A DNA stretch of 64,000 nucleotides from Boswellia sacra (GCA_013180625.2 SNVD02015981.1:186001-250000), one strand, 5' to 3'; counted from the stretch's first letter, positions 12,248 through 25,621 are shown. A program made the numbers and translations. The notes: generated by a model not told the origin, from the sequence alone.

Positions 12248-14339
12248 TAGCAAGCTAGAAATAATAGTATACAGTACAATCTTAATGTTATTTATTTATG
12301 TGCATAAGAGAGTTGTACTCGTATTACCTTGTGCAAGATAAACTTGTTACCAAACAATTTAATACTATAGACTACAGTACACGATAGACATATCCCATGC
12401 CGCGAGTTGTACTGCAAATGAACAAGGCAGTTATTAGGATCTTTCAGCCAAAATTTTATTAAAATCATGAGATTCCCCTGCCTCAATAAGCAGTTTGCTT
12501 TAATACGTTCAACGCAGAGAGGAGTTTTCTTATTTTTATTTTCATTTTTTTAAAAATTGGTTAGGACTGATCAGTCCTTATGCTTAACCTTTCATCTCTT
12601 CAAATGCACTGAGTTAGAGAAATGGCTTTTTTTTTTTTTTTTTTCATCCTCAAGTCTTCAACAACTAATCTTGACAAAGAGTTCCTTGCTGAGCTCTTCC
12701 CTCTTAGTTATTTTATCACATTCCTCAATAAATCTTGAAAATGCCTCCATTAGGTAGCTGTGGAATATTCAATTATTCATCAACAAACTTACTGACAAAA
12801 ATAATAGCATTCTTATAAATCTATGATGAACTTGTTTTATGTAAAGGCATATGACAATTATTTTACTTACCATATTATCCCACCACCTATAAGGTAGTAT
12901 CAAAGCATCAATTTGTCATATGTATACAAATGACATCAATGATCAATCTCACTGCTCTGTCTAACGAGTCTTACAGAGAAACTCAAGCACACAACAGTAC
13001 TGATTACTAGTGATTATCTGATGAAACCACATTCAGCTTTTGTGACCATATATGACTCACAAGTATACTTGGATGGAAAACAACAAGCTTCATAGATTTT
13101 CTTCCACATACCTAAAGTACACTTGGAATAAAGATCTCGTAAGTTAATAACATATTAATCTAAAGAAGAAAGCGAAGTTGTTCTCAAATTCATAGATTAG
13201 GCTTCAACTAAATGCCTATCATGAGTTCATGAGTCAGAACTAGCAAAATCTACAACTCTTTCAAGTAATGATAATCAAAATAGAATTTTAGTTAGATACC
13301 GGAGCCATTCGTCCTCTATGTCCTGCATTTCCACTATTATCATCTCTTTAATTCTTATGACAATCTTTTAAGTATAAAATTCTATAAATAGAGACTATAG
13401 TACATGGGAGAACATGCCATCTTTCATCCTTGGTCAGCACAACTACAGTGTTATTTAGAGATTTTCTCCTTACCGGTTGAAGTTTCGATATTCTTTTCAG
13501 TAGATCACTTTGGTCCAACAGTCACTGACTAATCTTTCAGGTTCTGACTTTTACTGAACAGCAGTACAGAACAATTTCAAATTCTGAGGATCTTCCAATT
13601 AAAGGTTAAGCTAAGCTGGTAAGTAATTCATTAAGTTTAGGATCTAACATTAGGAGGTAAACACTATTCCAGGTATATAAATTCAAGCATCAAGGACTGC
13701 AGCAGCACCCATTTAATATATAGATTTGCAAGGGGTGGTACAAATGCATATGTCAAGCTTCAAAGTTTTTCAAACTAAAAAAATGTCAATTCTTGATCAT
13801 CTCATATCAAAATAGGTATATGGCATAAAAAAAGTAAAAGCTGTACACTCAAAACATCGGAGCTGCTGAATGGAGTAATGCATAACTCATTGGATGACAA
13901 TGTTAATGTCTCAAGAGAACTAACAAAGATTTTAGTTACATCCACTTGAAGGAAGAACCCAGCAGACATGAATAGCCATAACTATTTTATAAGGAAGTCC
14001 CGCAGCAGGTATCAATTGCATAAATTTCATGTGCAAGGGTTACATAAACATGCTTCAATGATATGTTACTTGCAGAAATAACAACAGCTATAACTCCAAG
14101 AATTATGGGATGATCTGTAACGAAAACAGTCAAAGTTTCAACGCTTGAAGGATTTTTGAGTATCAGAGACATACAACAGTAATTTAGAAGCTTTTCAGTG
14201 AGAGAGAGATACAACAGTGATGATGCAGCTGACCTCAGAAATGAAGATGACCTTAGAACCAGCATGCCCAGCGACCATCTGATTATTAGTGAAAAGGCCA
14301 TGACATGTTATATGATAATTAAACACTAGCTGGATCCAA
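12248..14339. other. intergenic region downstream of NIT4
   Basis: No gene was recognised. It includes a segment at 12652-12700 that matches 4735-4781. The few hundred bases next to 14339 probably hold the 3' UTR of the minus-strand nitrilase gene. A 104-codon open frame at 13987-14301 on the minus strand has no family resemblance and is judged incidental. Confidence 0.5.
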
Positions 14340-15398
14340 CTACTTGTGAGAGCTGTCTGCTTTAGTAGATGCTGAAGTAAAAGTAACTGGGGTTGCAGGA
14401 TGATCCCTCACTATCAAGCTAAGGACCTCTGGCCTTGAATAATGCCCAACCACATCAAAGTCGAACTTTGCCCGTGCTATTTCTCCCATATCTGAGTATC
14501 ATAGATACTTATAAGGACCAGGGTTTCAGTCACATAACAAAAATTAAGCATAGCCAAGGATTATTATTTGAAAAAAAAATAATAATAATAAAAAAACCCT
14601 CTAATACAGATTCAAGTTTTCCTGGAAAGTTTTCAAAGCAGACCAGGTATGCCCGTTGGAGGATATGAAGATCGGAAAAAAATATATATATTCAATTTCC
14701 ACTGTCTGAAAAAATTCAAAACAAGGTATAATTTCAAAAACCAATGCAGCACAATATCTATTTTGCATATGGCCAGTAAATTACATACAACTTGCTCAAC
14801 CACCAATTAAATGATCTATAACATTGCAGGCTCACCACAGTTCACCATAAACATTTTTCTTGATGTAAGCAGGGAGGGGGCTAGCATAGTTGCCCATCCT
14901 AGGCCCAAGATTTTTTTTTTTCATATTTTTTTTTAAATTTTATAGATAAAAATATGCTGTTTAGTTATTTTTCTTAAACAAAATTCTTTATACTTTCTAT
15001 ATCTTTTTTTTTTTTTTAATAACCCAGACTCCAAACCAGCCCTCTTAGGTCCACCTCGGCCATCGAGTACCCCAATCCCAGCACCAGGGAGACAATAAAG
15101 GGTGACAAATTAAATTCCTTAATTTTGTTGTCTCTTATCTATTTTAACATTTTTTTATCGAGATAAACTACTTTTGAAATCATTAATATGAAGTTTAAAA
15201 TTTTGCTTAACTAGATTGTTAATTTCTTTTTTATTGTTTCTCTTAAGTTAAAACTTGAATTAATATGCAATAGAACTTCCAAATCATGTTGAATGAATAA
15301 ATTATAATCATTCTTTAATTATGTTTTATAACTATATTATTAATGTTAAACTATCATATCTTGTCATCAATTATCATTGTAGAATCTTGTCCCCTTTA

Positions 15399-15435
<37 letters not shown>

Positions 15436-18400
15436 AATACTCCTAAAATGCTTCAAGCAACCCATTCTAATATGTTATCCCATTAGAAAATGTGATATTG
15501 TAATTTTATGAAATAAAATTTTCAGCCACATATGTACACAGACAGAGTGATAATTAGTTCACACATCCTTGAGGCCATTTTCCAAGTGACTTTACACTGT
15601 TATTAAGTGATTTAGCATATTCATTATAGTTGTCTTCTTGAAACCAATTTCAAACTTAGATCTTCCCAATGTATATGTAAATCTATGAACAACCGGCAGA
15701 GAAACCAATGAGGTTCAGCTTTAAAGATTTGGGAGTTGATTTTTAGGAGCTTATAACTGGAGAAGACAATAACGTACCTAGATCCGCTGAGATGAGTGCC
15801 TCTCCGTCGTAATTGGGTCCTGCCAGGACAGTCCCTGATGGTGATATTATAACACTGCCTCCAGCACAGACAATGGAATCTGGTGTAAGGTCTTCTTCTG
15901 TGCCTGAAAATACATATTCTGGTGGAGGTGGGTAATCTTTCCTTCGGCAGAACTGGTTAGCTGACAAAACAAAACATCCACCCTCAAGAGCAATGTGGGT
16001 CACTGATGCTTGCCATACATCCCTGGCATCCGCCGTGGGTGCACAATATATTTCAATGCCTGCAATCAGCATTTTAAGTAAATGTAATGTATCAGTGACT
16101 AACTTACAATCTAAAAAGAGAAGGTAAAAGAAAAGAAAAGAGAAATGATCTTCATAAAACAACGATGTTATCATTTCAATAAATGGCATAAATAGTAATG
16201 AGAGGTTCAACTTTAAAAACGCAAATATGAGAAGCTCTGGCATTCATTTAATAAGAAAATGTGATTATATTTGGATTACAAAGACTTTGCCTCAAAGACC
16301 ATGAGAAGACACTCATCTAGTTTTCAGTCAGCACCATTATGTAGAGGCAGGCAAGATAAAATTTAAACCATCATCATATCAACTGAGATGGTATTATTCT
16401 TTATAGCATAAACCTGTTTTGGTCGAGCTCAGCATGATTAGCCAGGCAGCATCTAGATTTGCAATCTGGCACTGTAGTACATTTAACGCACTCCTGTGAG
16501 TATACATTTTGCTCATCACAGGTTCAAAATTCTGAACGAGATAAACAGTATAGAAAGCCACTCCAAGATGGAGCTCATCTAACATAGTCAGCAATGGAAC
16601 TGGAACAACAATACTCTTACAGAGAAGCACAAGACAGAATTAAAGAAAATAAACACAGGATATAGCCAGAAAATTTCACTCAAGTAAGGAAATTCTCTTC
16701 ACATAATAATGCCCGTACTTTTTTTCCAGCCAAAAAAAGGTAAAAACTGAATGAAGAAAATAAACACAGAATACGTTCCAATGCAATGGGAAAAATAAAA
16801 AACATAAACAAAGCATCTTGAAAAGAAAGTTCAAGAGGTTACCGTGAAGATTAATCATAATGACTTACATAATTAAATCACCAACCTTTAGCATACATTG
16901 CTGTCCTAAGAAGTGGCATTCTATTTTCCCAACAAATGGCAGCACCTATTTTGCCAATTGGAGTATCAAAAACCGGAATTGTTGATCCATCTCCAAATCC
17001 CCAAATTATACGCTCCAATGCTGTTGGCATGACTTTTCTGTGCTTTCCCAGGAAATGACCTTGGGAATCAAAAAACAAAACTGTGCAATACAGTGTATAT
17101 CCTTCTCTCTCTATTACACCCATTACCAGATATACTTTATACTTCCCAGCCATAGCTGCCAATCGCTCAACTTCAGGACCTACAATCATTATATATAAGA
17201 GCGTCAAATAATTTGCTTAAAAAAAAATTGTTTCCCAAGATCCCAAAATTAGTCAAACATCTGCCGTCCAAAATGATACAAATGCCAGGCGAACAATTTA
17301 CAGATAGTCTCAACCTATATATTTCCTTTTCAACATATAAACATTAACATTACCTTAGCATATCAATATTAACATTACCTTAGTACTGAACTAAAAATAC
17401 AAAACTGTGCTTGGGAAAGCTTTTGTAAAAAGTGCTTTTGGGTTTATTAGGAAATATTATTATAGAAACTGCTTTAACATTTCTAACATTTCGTACCTGT
17501 AGAGACTTCGAGTGTCCAACCTAAAAGGCTAATATAATAGGTGAAATGACCGACCTCTTTGTAAACCCCCAAAACCCTCTTTAACCATCTAATATGGGAC
17601 TCAACAAGTACTTTATAAGGAAAACCAGTATCAAGTGATTTTTGAAGGCACTTATATACACACACACTTGAAAAATGACTACAAATTTATGCCTAAGACA
17701 TTGCATAAAAGAAATTGTGTTGAAAGACCGCTTACATTATCTCAAAAAGCACCTTCGTAATGAAAGACTAAAACATAAACATAAAAGCATTTTTTACCAA
17801 TTTGAAAGTGCTTTTGGTAATATTAGAAATACTCCCGAAGACTATAAAAGCACAATCAGCTTTGTTAGAAAGCTCCTATCAAGGAATTCTATAATGAATA
17901 CTTTCAGTGCTTTTTTTATCTTTAAAGTTGTTTCCTTTTTATTTTTCTTATTTAAAAAAATTAAAAATGCGTACTACGAGCTTAACCAAAAGCTCTTTAC
18001 CTCTTTCTTCTCCCTCTTTCATTTTTATTTAACGTCTACTTCCGCAAGACGCTACAAGAATAAAAAAAGAAAAAAGGAAAAAAAAAACTAACCAGGAACA
18101 TCAATGGCCGAAGCATGATACTTTCGAAACTCTTCTTTACCCTTAGCCGTTCGATTGCCAATCGTCACACCAAAATTTGAACCACGCGGATACCCGCCAA
18201 TGAAAGCTTCCGGAAACACCACCAGCTGCGACCCGTACCCGGCCGCTTCAGCCAACAACCTTTCTGCCTTATCTGAAAATCGCATAAGATGACGTTACAA
18301 GGTTAATTAAAACAGAAATACGAAGCAAAATGGGCAGCGGCCGCAGGGCGAGGCCAGATAGAAACATTACCCAGAGTGGCGGGAGTATCGTAGAAGATGG

Positions 18401-18566
18401 TGGAGGCCTGGACCACGGTGGCACGGACGGTGGGTGATGCGGGGTCCGCGCCCATGTCGACCTCGGCGAAGAGTGGAGGAGCGTCTGTTGGTACCAGCGC
18501 CATTTTGATGCTGCTTGTTGTTTGTGTCACAGTGTCAGAATAAGTGGCAGCGACGATGGATCCCAT
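14340..18566 (-). CDS. NIT4: NIT4-type nitrilase / beta-cyano-L-alanine hydratase (five exons)
   Basis: Minus-strand exons are 18371-18566, 18093-18272, 16886-17179, 15778-16059 and 14340-14491. All introns are GT-AG and interrupt after the first base of a codon, so the frame closes to 367 residues (plant NIT4 is about 350-355). The nitrilase triad is visible: Glu87 in [12 protein letters not shown], Lys174 in GKHRKVMPT and Cys208 in [11 protein letters not shown]. The NIT4-like tail [14 protein letters not shown] is in the last exon. In plants NIT4 converts beta-cyanoalanine, the product of cyanide detoxification, to asparagine and aspartate in the cytosol; this role is family knowledge. The start is uncertain: Met22 (18503) gives a length closer to the family's. 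The gene is divergent from the NAC gene starting at 19855. Introns hold a TG microsatellite and MITE/mini-LTR-like insertions, and the exons look intact. Confidence 0.93.
15404..15434 (+). repeat. (TG)n microsatellite in NIT4 intron 4
   Basis: A run of GT/TG dinucleotides lies within the last NIT4 intron (14492-15777). It does not touch either splice site. Confidence 0.9.
17400..18080. mobile_element. MITE-like composite insertion in NIT4 intron 2
   Basis: The intron contains several copies of the words AAAGTGCTTTTGG and AAAAGC in both orientations (near 17430, 17745, 17808, 17848 and 17985). This is typical of AT-rich foldback MITE remnants. A separate 109-bp TG...CA unit (17498-17606) lies inside it. 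Precise ends and target duplication could not be fixed by eye. Confidence 0.4.
17498..17606 (-). mobile_element. 109-bp mini-LTR (TRIM-like) candidate
   Basis: On the minus strand it begins TGTTGAGTCCCATATTAG and ends AGTCTCTACA, that is, TG...CA termini. The opening resembles the 'TGTTGAGTCCCAC' start seen in plant terminal-repeat retrotransposons in miniature. GTAC occurs next to both ends but is not flush, so a 5-bp target duplication is not proven. It may be a solo LTR. Confidence 0.4.
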
Positions 18567-19170
18567 CAGTCATCCGTTTTGGACTTTGGGGAGGTTTCCG
18601 GAAATTTCTTGACTAATTGAGAGATTTTATTTCACGTTATTTGAATAGTAGTGAAGGGCGTTTCCCTTCCTCTGAAGTGTATAATAAGTTGTACCCCTTC
18701 ATCGTTTGAAAAATTATGTATACCCCCTAAATTAATATTTATTCTATTACCAAATTATTTATCACCCGTCGTATTTAATTGATAGGTAAACAACATAAAC
18801 ATATAAAAAATAATTTTTATGATTTAAATAAATTTATATAAGATAAAAATTTCTGAGTGAAAGTTTTATTTTTATTATTATAGTTATTATAGGTAATACG
18901 GTCGTTTTTTCCACATAAATGGTTTTTACTATGTTTTTCGAGAGCAATGTCAATGCCATAACGGCTTTAGTTTTTCTTGTTCGTTGAGAGGTAAAACAGG
19001 GCCCTAATAATTGATATTGATATCAAAACTTGAAGTTGTGTCCTACCCTTGCCCACATGAGCCACTCTTGAAAGTTGAAACCTTTAAAAGGAGCACAGTC
19101 TAATTTGCAAAATGTTAAGGAGTTAAATGACGTCATACCATATCTTTTGCAAAGTGATTTTATAAAAGAA

Positions 19171-19201
<31 letters not shown>

Positions 19202-19854
19202 AATAAATAAATAAAGTTGATGCATGGATGATGATAAGATAAGCTGGGGCGGAAAAAAAAGAAAGAAAGGTAAATAAGTCAAGGTCTTAAAAAGCAAGGC
19301 GGCTGCTTTTATAATCCAAGAAGTAACATTGGAAACTTTCATTAATTGACTAATTTCTCGATAATTTGTGAGGAGAATTTGGATATTTAAATAGCCGAAA
19401 ATGAAGGACACTTGGCATGGCACGTGAAGATCACAGTCGGAGGCCATAGTGTAACGTGGCCGATGGCACATGCAAAACACTTGACACGCAAGCAAGCAAA
19501 GCAAAAGGAAAGAGAAACAGAAAGCAAAGCAAAGCATAGTACCATGGAGGCAGCAGCAGCAAGCCAAACCAATTAGCGTCAAATTATTTCTTTCTTCCCT
19601 TGACTCAGTTGTCACTTTACTTTCCCAAAACAAGGTAACCGAGAGACAAAGCAAACACAAAGCAACACGAGAGTTTTTTTTTTTTTTTTTTTTTACCCAC
19701 TTCATCATCGTATTGATCGAGACACAAGAAAGAGGGCAACCATCTCCTCCGCTTCACTTCTAAAGAATATTATTATTACTATTATTATTATTATACAAAG
19801 AAAAAAGCTCAAATATTTTGGTAATTTAGAGGAAGAAAGAGAGAGGAAGAGACG
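18567..19854. promoter_or_regulatory. divergent promoter region between NIT4 and the NAC gene
   Basis: The 1.29-kb gap separates two start codons on opposite strands, so it must hold both promoters. It includes a TAA microsatellite (about 19175-19200), a G-box at 19421-19426, W-box-like TTGAC elements near 19600, and a long T tract near 19675-19694. No coding exon was seen; the 182-codon minus-strand open frame here is low-complexity. Confidence 0.6.
19421..19426 (+). promoter_or_regulatory. G-box CACGTG in the NAC/NIT4 intergenic region
   Basis: CACGTG lies about 430 bp upstream of the NAC start codon and is followed within 100 bp by AACGTGG and CACATGCA words. ABA- or light-type control is possible but is inference only. 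Confidence 0.4.
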
Positions 19855-22800
19855 ATGGCAGATGGTGGTGGTGGTGGTGGTGGTGGTGGTGGTGGTGGGG
19901 TGTCAAGGGAGACACAGATGTCACTAGAGGCGTCATCAATGTTTCCAGGGTTCAGGTTCTCTCCAACTGACGTGGAGTTGATAGCGTTTTACTTGAAGAA
20001 GAAGATGGAAGGCTCTGAGAAGTGCGTGGAAGTTATTTCCGAGATTGAGATTTGTAAGTTTGAGCCATGGGACTTACCAGGTTGGTCATTTTCATCATTC
20101 AATAGTTCTGTTTTTTTGTTTTATTTATTTATTATTATTATTTTTGGTTAAATTTAATCGAAGGTTTTTTTTTTTTTATATGTAATAAGATATTTAGAAG
20201 TGGAAACTTATTAGAGGTTGAAATATTATGCTTGGATTTACTATTGACATATCTAGTGTTGATGTTGTACTACATTCTCCTAGTAAAGCTTGCATCTTAT
20301 CCTTTTTAGAAGGAGGAATATAATAAAAATCTATCCCACAAACCAATATTTTCTCTTTTCTTCGCTTAATTACTATCGTGCATGATTCCATTTGATAATT
20401 AAATGCATATATATTATGCAATTTGTGGATACATCCATTTATTAATTGTTGTATTAGTGTCTCGTTTGTACCTCTTGGTATATACCATATAATATTGGTA
20501 ACTTTATTAGGTATTTAAGTTTTTTTTTTTTTAATTCAATTATCAAGGCACATTTTGATCCTATTAGCTTAATACCCTTTTAATGTTTACAATGCATCTG
20601 AAATGTTAAATTAATCTACAATATTCAAAATAGCGTATGTCAAGTGTAATCTCACTTATTTAACTTGTATTGATATGTACAAGTTTTGTTGTAATAGATG
20701 AAAATAAAAGGTGTTTATTGATGCTAACTTGAGGTCGGTACATTTACTTCTAATCTATTTCCCTAGATACTGGATTTATTCAATGGATTTTTTTCAGGTG
20801 CTAGTTCGATTTTTTAGCATTTACTATTCGATTCTGTTATAGTTTCAAAGAACTATATAGTCTCTCTATGATGAATTATTTTGTGCAAATTTTTTGGTTG
20901 TCATTAATTCATTTATGCAATTCTCTTATTTGCATTGGTTTAAATTAGATAACCGTAAAATGGCCGCAGTTAGGAGATAAAACTTTAGTATTTTTAGATT
21001 TTGCATGGTAGAATAGATTATGAGATACTGATATGCTTTTGCTTTTATTTGTTAGGATTCATTATAGAACTTTGGTTTGCGCTTAATTATACTAAAAAAA
21101 ATTTGAACCTTCAGAGTTGTTATTTTATTTATTTATTTTTTTTTTTTGTGTGTGTAGGATTGCTGTAATATGGTCTTTATGTTTTTCTCTATTTTTGTTC
21201 TTTTTTCTTCCTCTCCTCTTTTTTGGTCTTACTCTTCTACGGTCATGCAATGCAACTTTGCTGTATGTCAGTTGGTAAATTACTGATTCTGACCTGGATA
21301 TTTCAACTGACTAGTGCTTATTTTGCTTAACTAGCCAAATCCATCATCCACTCTGAAAATGAGTGGTTCTTCTTCTGTGCTCGTGGGAGAAAATACCCAA
21401 ATGGCACACAAAGTAGGAGGGCAACTGAACTGGGTTATTGGAAAGCCACAGGAAAAGAACGGAACGTAAAGTCAGGTAATAATGTGATTGGTACAAAGAG
21501 GACACTTGTGTTTCATATGGGTCGTGCACCAAAAGGGGAAAGGACAGAATGGATTATGCACGAGTATTGCATGGATGGGCAATCCCAGGTAAATATAGTT
21601 AGTCTACAAGGCATTTGACTTAAGTCATCTTTCTCGATTGTTTTCGAACATAACATTGGATGAATAACTTCTTCCCTTGAAGGCTCTGTCTTGAGTATTC
21701 CTGCAGTTTATGGCCACAATGTTATTCCCATGACATAGTAATTGTTTTAACTTGAAATGCTAGTTCTGTCATACGTTAAAATATTTGTACAGGTTCATAC
21801 AGAATTTGGTAAGTAATCATGTTTATCTCTATGCAGCTTTCTTATAGTATAGGTATGTGAAAGTGCTTTTTTTTGTTCTGCTGGAGAAAAAATATATAGT
21901 TTGATATTGATTGCTATTGAAGGATAAAGTTTGGTCCATGGCCTCCTAGGGTTTTTGACCTATTATCACCGCTGAATCTATGAAATCATATATAGAAAAT
22001 CAAGTTGAATATCCAAGTTCCATATAAGGTAGCAGCGTAGCAGCTTATGTCTTAAAATACAAAGGTACTGAGGTGTTGATAGCTTTTGCATGGCTGATGG
22101 TAGAAATTTCTTTATCATATTTAATTAATCATAATTATGCAACAGATTTTTTTAAGTATTAATTTATTCTCAGGTCTTCTTATACTAGGGATTTAATCAA
22201 CAATCCCCATTTACTCCTCTACCAGAGATTAATTACTTTGGCTTAAACTAAAGTAATTCAGGTAATGCCTTTTATCTATTCCTTCTCCCTACCTCTGAAG
22301 ATGCTTTGCATAGCCTGTTCTGGACCTCAGTGACTAAGTTCTTCTGGTCTACCTTTCCATCATCTTTCATTAGTTCATCCGGACCGTTGATGATAATTCC
22401 AAAATGTTCTGATATACGGGACATTTATGCTTTCAACCTGGTGAATTCCAGTCTCATGACGAAAAGGATAATTTAATATTACGTAGTCCTCTCTAGTAGG
22501 AGGAAATATTTGGCAAGGTTGAGAAATTGTAGTCTGAAGTTAACATAACTGATGGATCCTTGTGGTTGATTCCACTGGTGAAAGTGAATGCAAAAGAGAA
22601 AACCATCAGGATGATAGTAACAGCAATGTATTAAACGGGCATCAAGTGTGGAAAATAAGCGGTCTTGGACACATCTGTTTTTAGTGGGGAAGCTTGTGGG
22701 AATATATTACCTACACATAGATCTCCACTTTGTTCAGGAATTTTTGTGCTTGCGATGTTGCAATATGTACATTTCCGTTTAAATAAATAAATAAATAAGT

Positions 22801-23901
22801 AAAATATATATACATATATTAGCCATAAAGCATGAATTGGTAGCATGATTTATTCATTACTAGCGGTTGTTGGTTCATTGTACAGACATTAATCTTATTA
22901 TAAGATATTTACAATTTCATAAATAGTTTTCTCCTCCTAGGAGAGCTGATGGAATTTTGCTGGTTCTTCTGTTGTGAGTTTGCAGGATTCTCTGGTAGTT
23001 TGCCGTCTTAGAAAGAATACCGAGTTTCGTCTGAATAATACTGGAAACCAGGCTTCCGGGAGTAGAAGGATTCGCAACAGTCATCATGCTGTGTCAGAAG
23101 GAGGTACTGAACTGACGGGCATATCTGAAGGGGATAAAGCAGTTGAATCCTGCTCAAAAATATGTAGTAGCAGTCATGATTCTTACTCAATAGAGCAAAA
23201 TGATTTGGCATCTGAAGCTGAGCAGAAACTGTTGGATGATGTTAATCTGACAGAATCTTCCAGCCAGCAGAAGGTTGGAATTGTGATCGTTTTTTTTTTT
23301 TTTGACATTTTATTATAATTTACTATTCTACACATCTTTCTTCAGGTTCTGTTGTTCATGCATGTTGATCCTGTTACCTTTCCTAGTTCTGAACATGATA
23401 TTGGAAGTATCCAATCTATGATTCTGAAACATTTTGGATAAATTGCAGGATATTGATTTTGACGAACAACTTTTTTCTGAGATAATGAATGATGATATAA
23501 TCAAGCTAGATGAGCCTTCGTTGTCTGCCGCACCTACCCTCCAACCTGGGTTAGCTAATAGGCTGGAAACTAGGAGAAACTCTCAACAGCCTGTGGAAGC
23601 AATTCCATTTCCAGTGGTTCCTCTCCAAGGCACAGCACACCGAAGAATAAAATTGAAGAAGCATAAGGCAAGGGTTCCTCATTTTGGTGAGCACTTCGAA
23701 GAGAAGAATAAATCTCAAAAGCCTAAGCAGCAATCAACATGTTTGCTGACAGCATTTACGGGTATGACCATTCATCGACGACTTGTGTCTGTCGCTTTTG
23801 CTATCCTGACTTTGCTGGCTCTATTCTTGTTTCTGTTCAGAGGCTTTTGGCCACTCAAGAACTTCACTGACGCTAGTTTAAACAAGGATTCCTGGCATTG
23901 A
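19855..23901 (+). CDS. membrane-tethered NAC transcription factor, NTL8/NAC089/NAC060-like (four exons)
   Basis: Exons are 19855-20080, 21335-21588, 22986-23273 and 23449-23901. Junctions are GT/AG and the frame closes to 406 residues. Residues 4-15 are twelve glycines. The NAC domain spans about residues 29-160, with [13 protein letters not shown] at the start, then [22 protein letters not shown] and [15 protein letters not shown], which are DNA-binding and dimerisation landmarks. Exons 3-4 encode a Ser-rich, acidic linker. A basic stretch is followed by one hydrophobic segment at about residues 368-386 near the C-terminus. That layout defines NTL factors, which sit in ER or plasma membranes until proteolysis releases the NAC part to the nucleus. 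The domain resembles Arabidopsis NAC089, NAC060 and NAC040/NTL8, which act in stress, sugar/ABA and germination control; orthology is inferred. Intron 1 is long (1.25 kb). Loss of exon 4 by alternative splicing would give a soluble form; this is possible but not shown here. Confidence 0.92.
19864..19899 (+). repeat. coding (GGT)n microsatellite encoding poly-glycine
   Basis: Eleven GGT codons and one GGG encode twelve glycines directly after Met-Ala-Asp of the NAC protein. Arabidopsis relatives start close to the NAC domain, so this tract looks like a lineage-specific expansion. Confidence 0.9.
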
Positions 23902-25560
23902 TGTAATTATCAAATCAATGTGGTACTTCTAACCTTGCCCTGTAAATTGAAATTTGAAGGTTTTAACTGGCAAATAGGCCTTTCCTGTATAATTTTGGCA
24001 TATAAGATAGCCAGGTGATTTCATCAACAGTTACCATAGCATTTCAACTCATATTGTCCATGTTATGGTCACCATAACTTGATACTAATCAAAGCCAATG
24101 GAGTCCACGTGGGAACTACCGAGTCCAAGTTGTAAGTAAAGCTCAGTTATAGTTTTCATTTAACACTTTGGTTTTCCCGAAATTTATAGATGTCTCAGAT
24201 TAAATTTCCAGGCTGATCCCTCTCACTCTTATGGCCAAACTTCTTTCGTGGGGAAATTCCTGTATCCTAAACTGCTCTTGAAGTGGAAATTTGTCCCACT
24301 ATTTCTTGCTTTGAATTGTCCTTCCATCGGAAATTTTGGAGTAGTGATTTGCAGACATTTTAGTTAAAACAGAATTTGAGTACATAAAAAGGAATAATTT
24401 TCAAATCCATATGGAGAAGATCCATCTCTTAGATCCAAACCGGTAACTGGCTAACTGGTTTATCTATGAAATTTCCAATTTCAATAACCTAAATTGTAAA
24501 GTTGAAGAACCGAATTTGAGCATGACTGTCTACTTGGTTTCAACCATTGAATTATAATTCAATGTTGGTTATGACTCCTTGAACTATTATATAAAAAATC
24601 TAAATAACCTAAATTAGGGCTTTTTTAATAAATGAATATGTTTTTGAAAATTTATATATTATGAATTTATTTGATGGGTGCATTAAATAATATTAAACAG
24701 TGTTTGATAGTGTCCGATGGATGCGTATGATTGTATCCGATGAATGTATAACATTTAACAGAAGGTTATCGTATGTAAATTTTTTGAGCTAGAGACATAT
24801 TTTAATTCACACTTAAATTTATTTTGGGGTATTTTTTAAAATTTCTTTTATAATTAATGAAGTGTCATGAATGGATTGTTACTAAAAGATTTTAATATTA
24901 ATTTGACAAATTAAATTACAATAACGTAACTTACAAAAGAATATTCGCTTTCGAGGGCATTTTTATACGATAGCATAGCGCTAATTAAGGGACTAAATTC
25001 TGGTGCCATGTTTGCCGCTTGCAAATTTATAAGATGCACTAAATAAAACTACTGCCCAGGTGGAATTTATGAGATTTTTAAAGCTATAGAGGGTTTTGTG
25101 ACATTTCACACATTTGAAAGGTACCCTATCAATTTTTTTAATATTATATAGAAATTTTAAAATATTCATTTTAGGGACTGATATCAAATATTCAATTTAT
25201 ATTTATATAAATCGCTTTGTCTTTTATTTAGTTTTATTAATAAATAATGTGAATATTATCATTAATATTAGTTTTATATATAAATGTTAAAAATAAATAA
25301 ATAAATTTATCCAAATTAAATTATAAAACTTCAAATTATGAAAATTAAAACAAACAACAAATTTCACCAACGGGCATGTGGAGGCATTTTGGGTATTACG
25401 ACAGTAAAACGTGTCCAAAGTCGTCATCCGGGACTTGAACTCAAACAACGAACTGAAAAAGCCCTTTTTTTAAACAATCTCTTTAAACTCTTAAAAAATA
25501 TATATATATTTTAAGTAAGCGCTTTCCAAACCCGAACGTAGTCGCATTCCCAACTTTCTG
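23902..25560. other. intergenic AT-rich DNA
   Basis: It includes the NAC 3' UTR and then AT-rich sequence without a recognisable gene. A short repeated word (GTGTCCGATGGATG / GTATCCGATGAATG) occurs near 24710-24750. Confidence 0.5.
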
Positions 25561-25621
25561 TTAACCCAAACACGCCCTTAGAACAACGCAACAACACGAA
25601 GCTGGAAGAAAGGATTTGAAG

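Noticed and set aside
13987..14301. 104-codon minus-strand open frame just downstream of NIT4
   Set aside because: No family resemblance, atypical composition, and it lies where the NIT4 3' UTR is expected.
19160..19708. 182-codon minus-strand open frame between NIT4 and the NAC gene
   Set aside because: Dominated by microsatellite and T/A tracts; it overlaps the shared promoter region and has no conserved motif.
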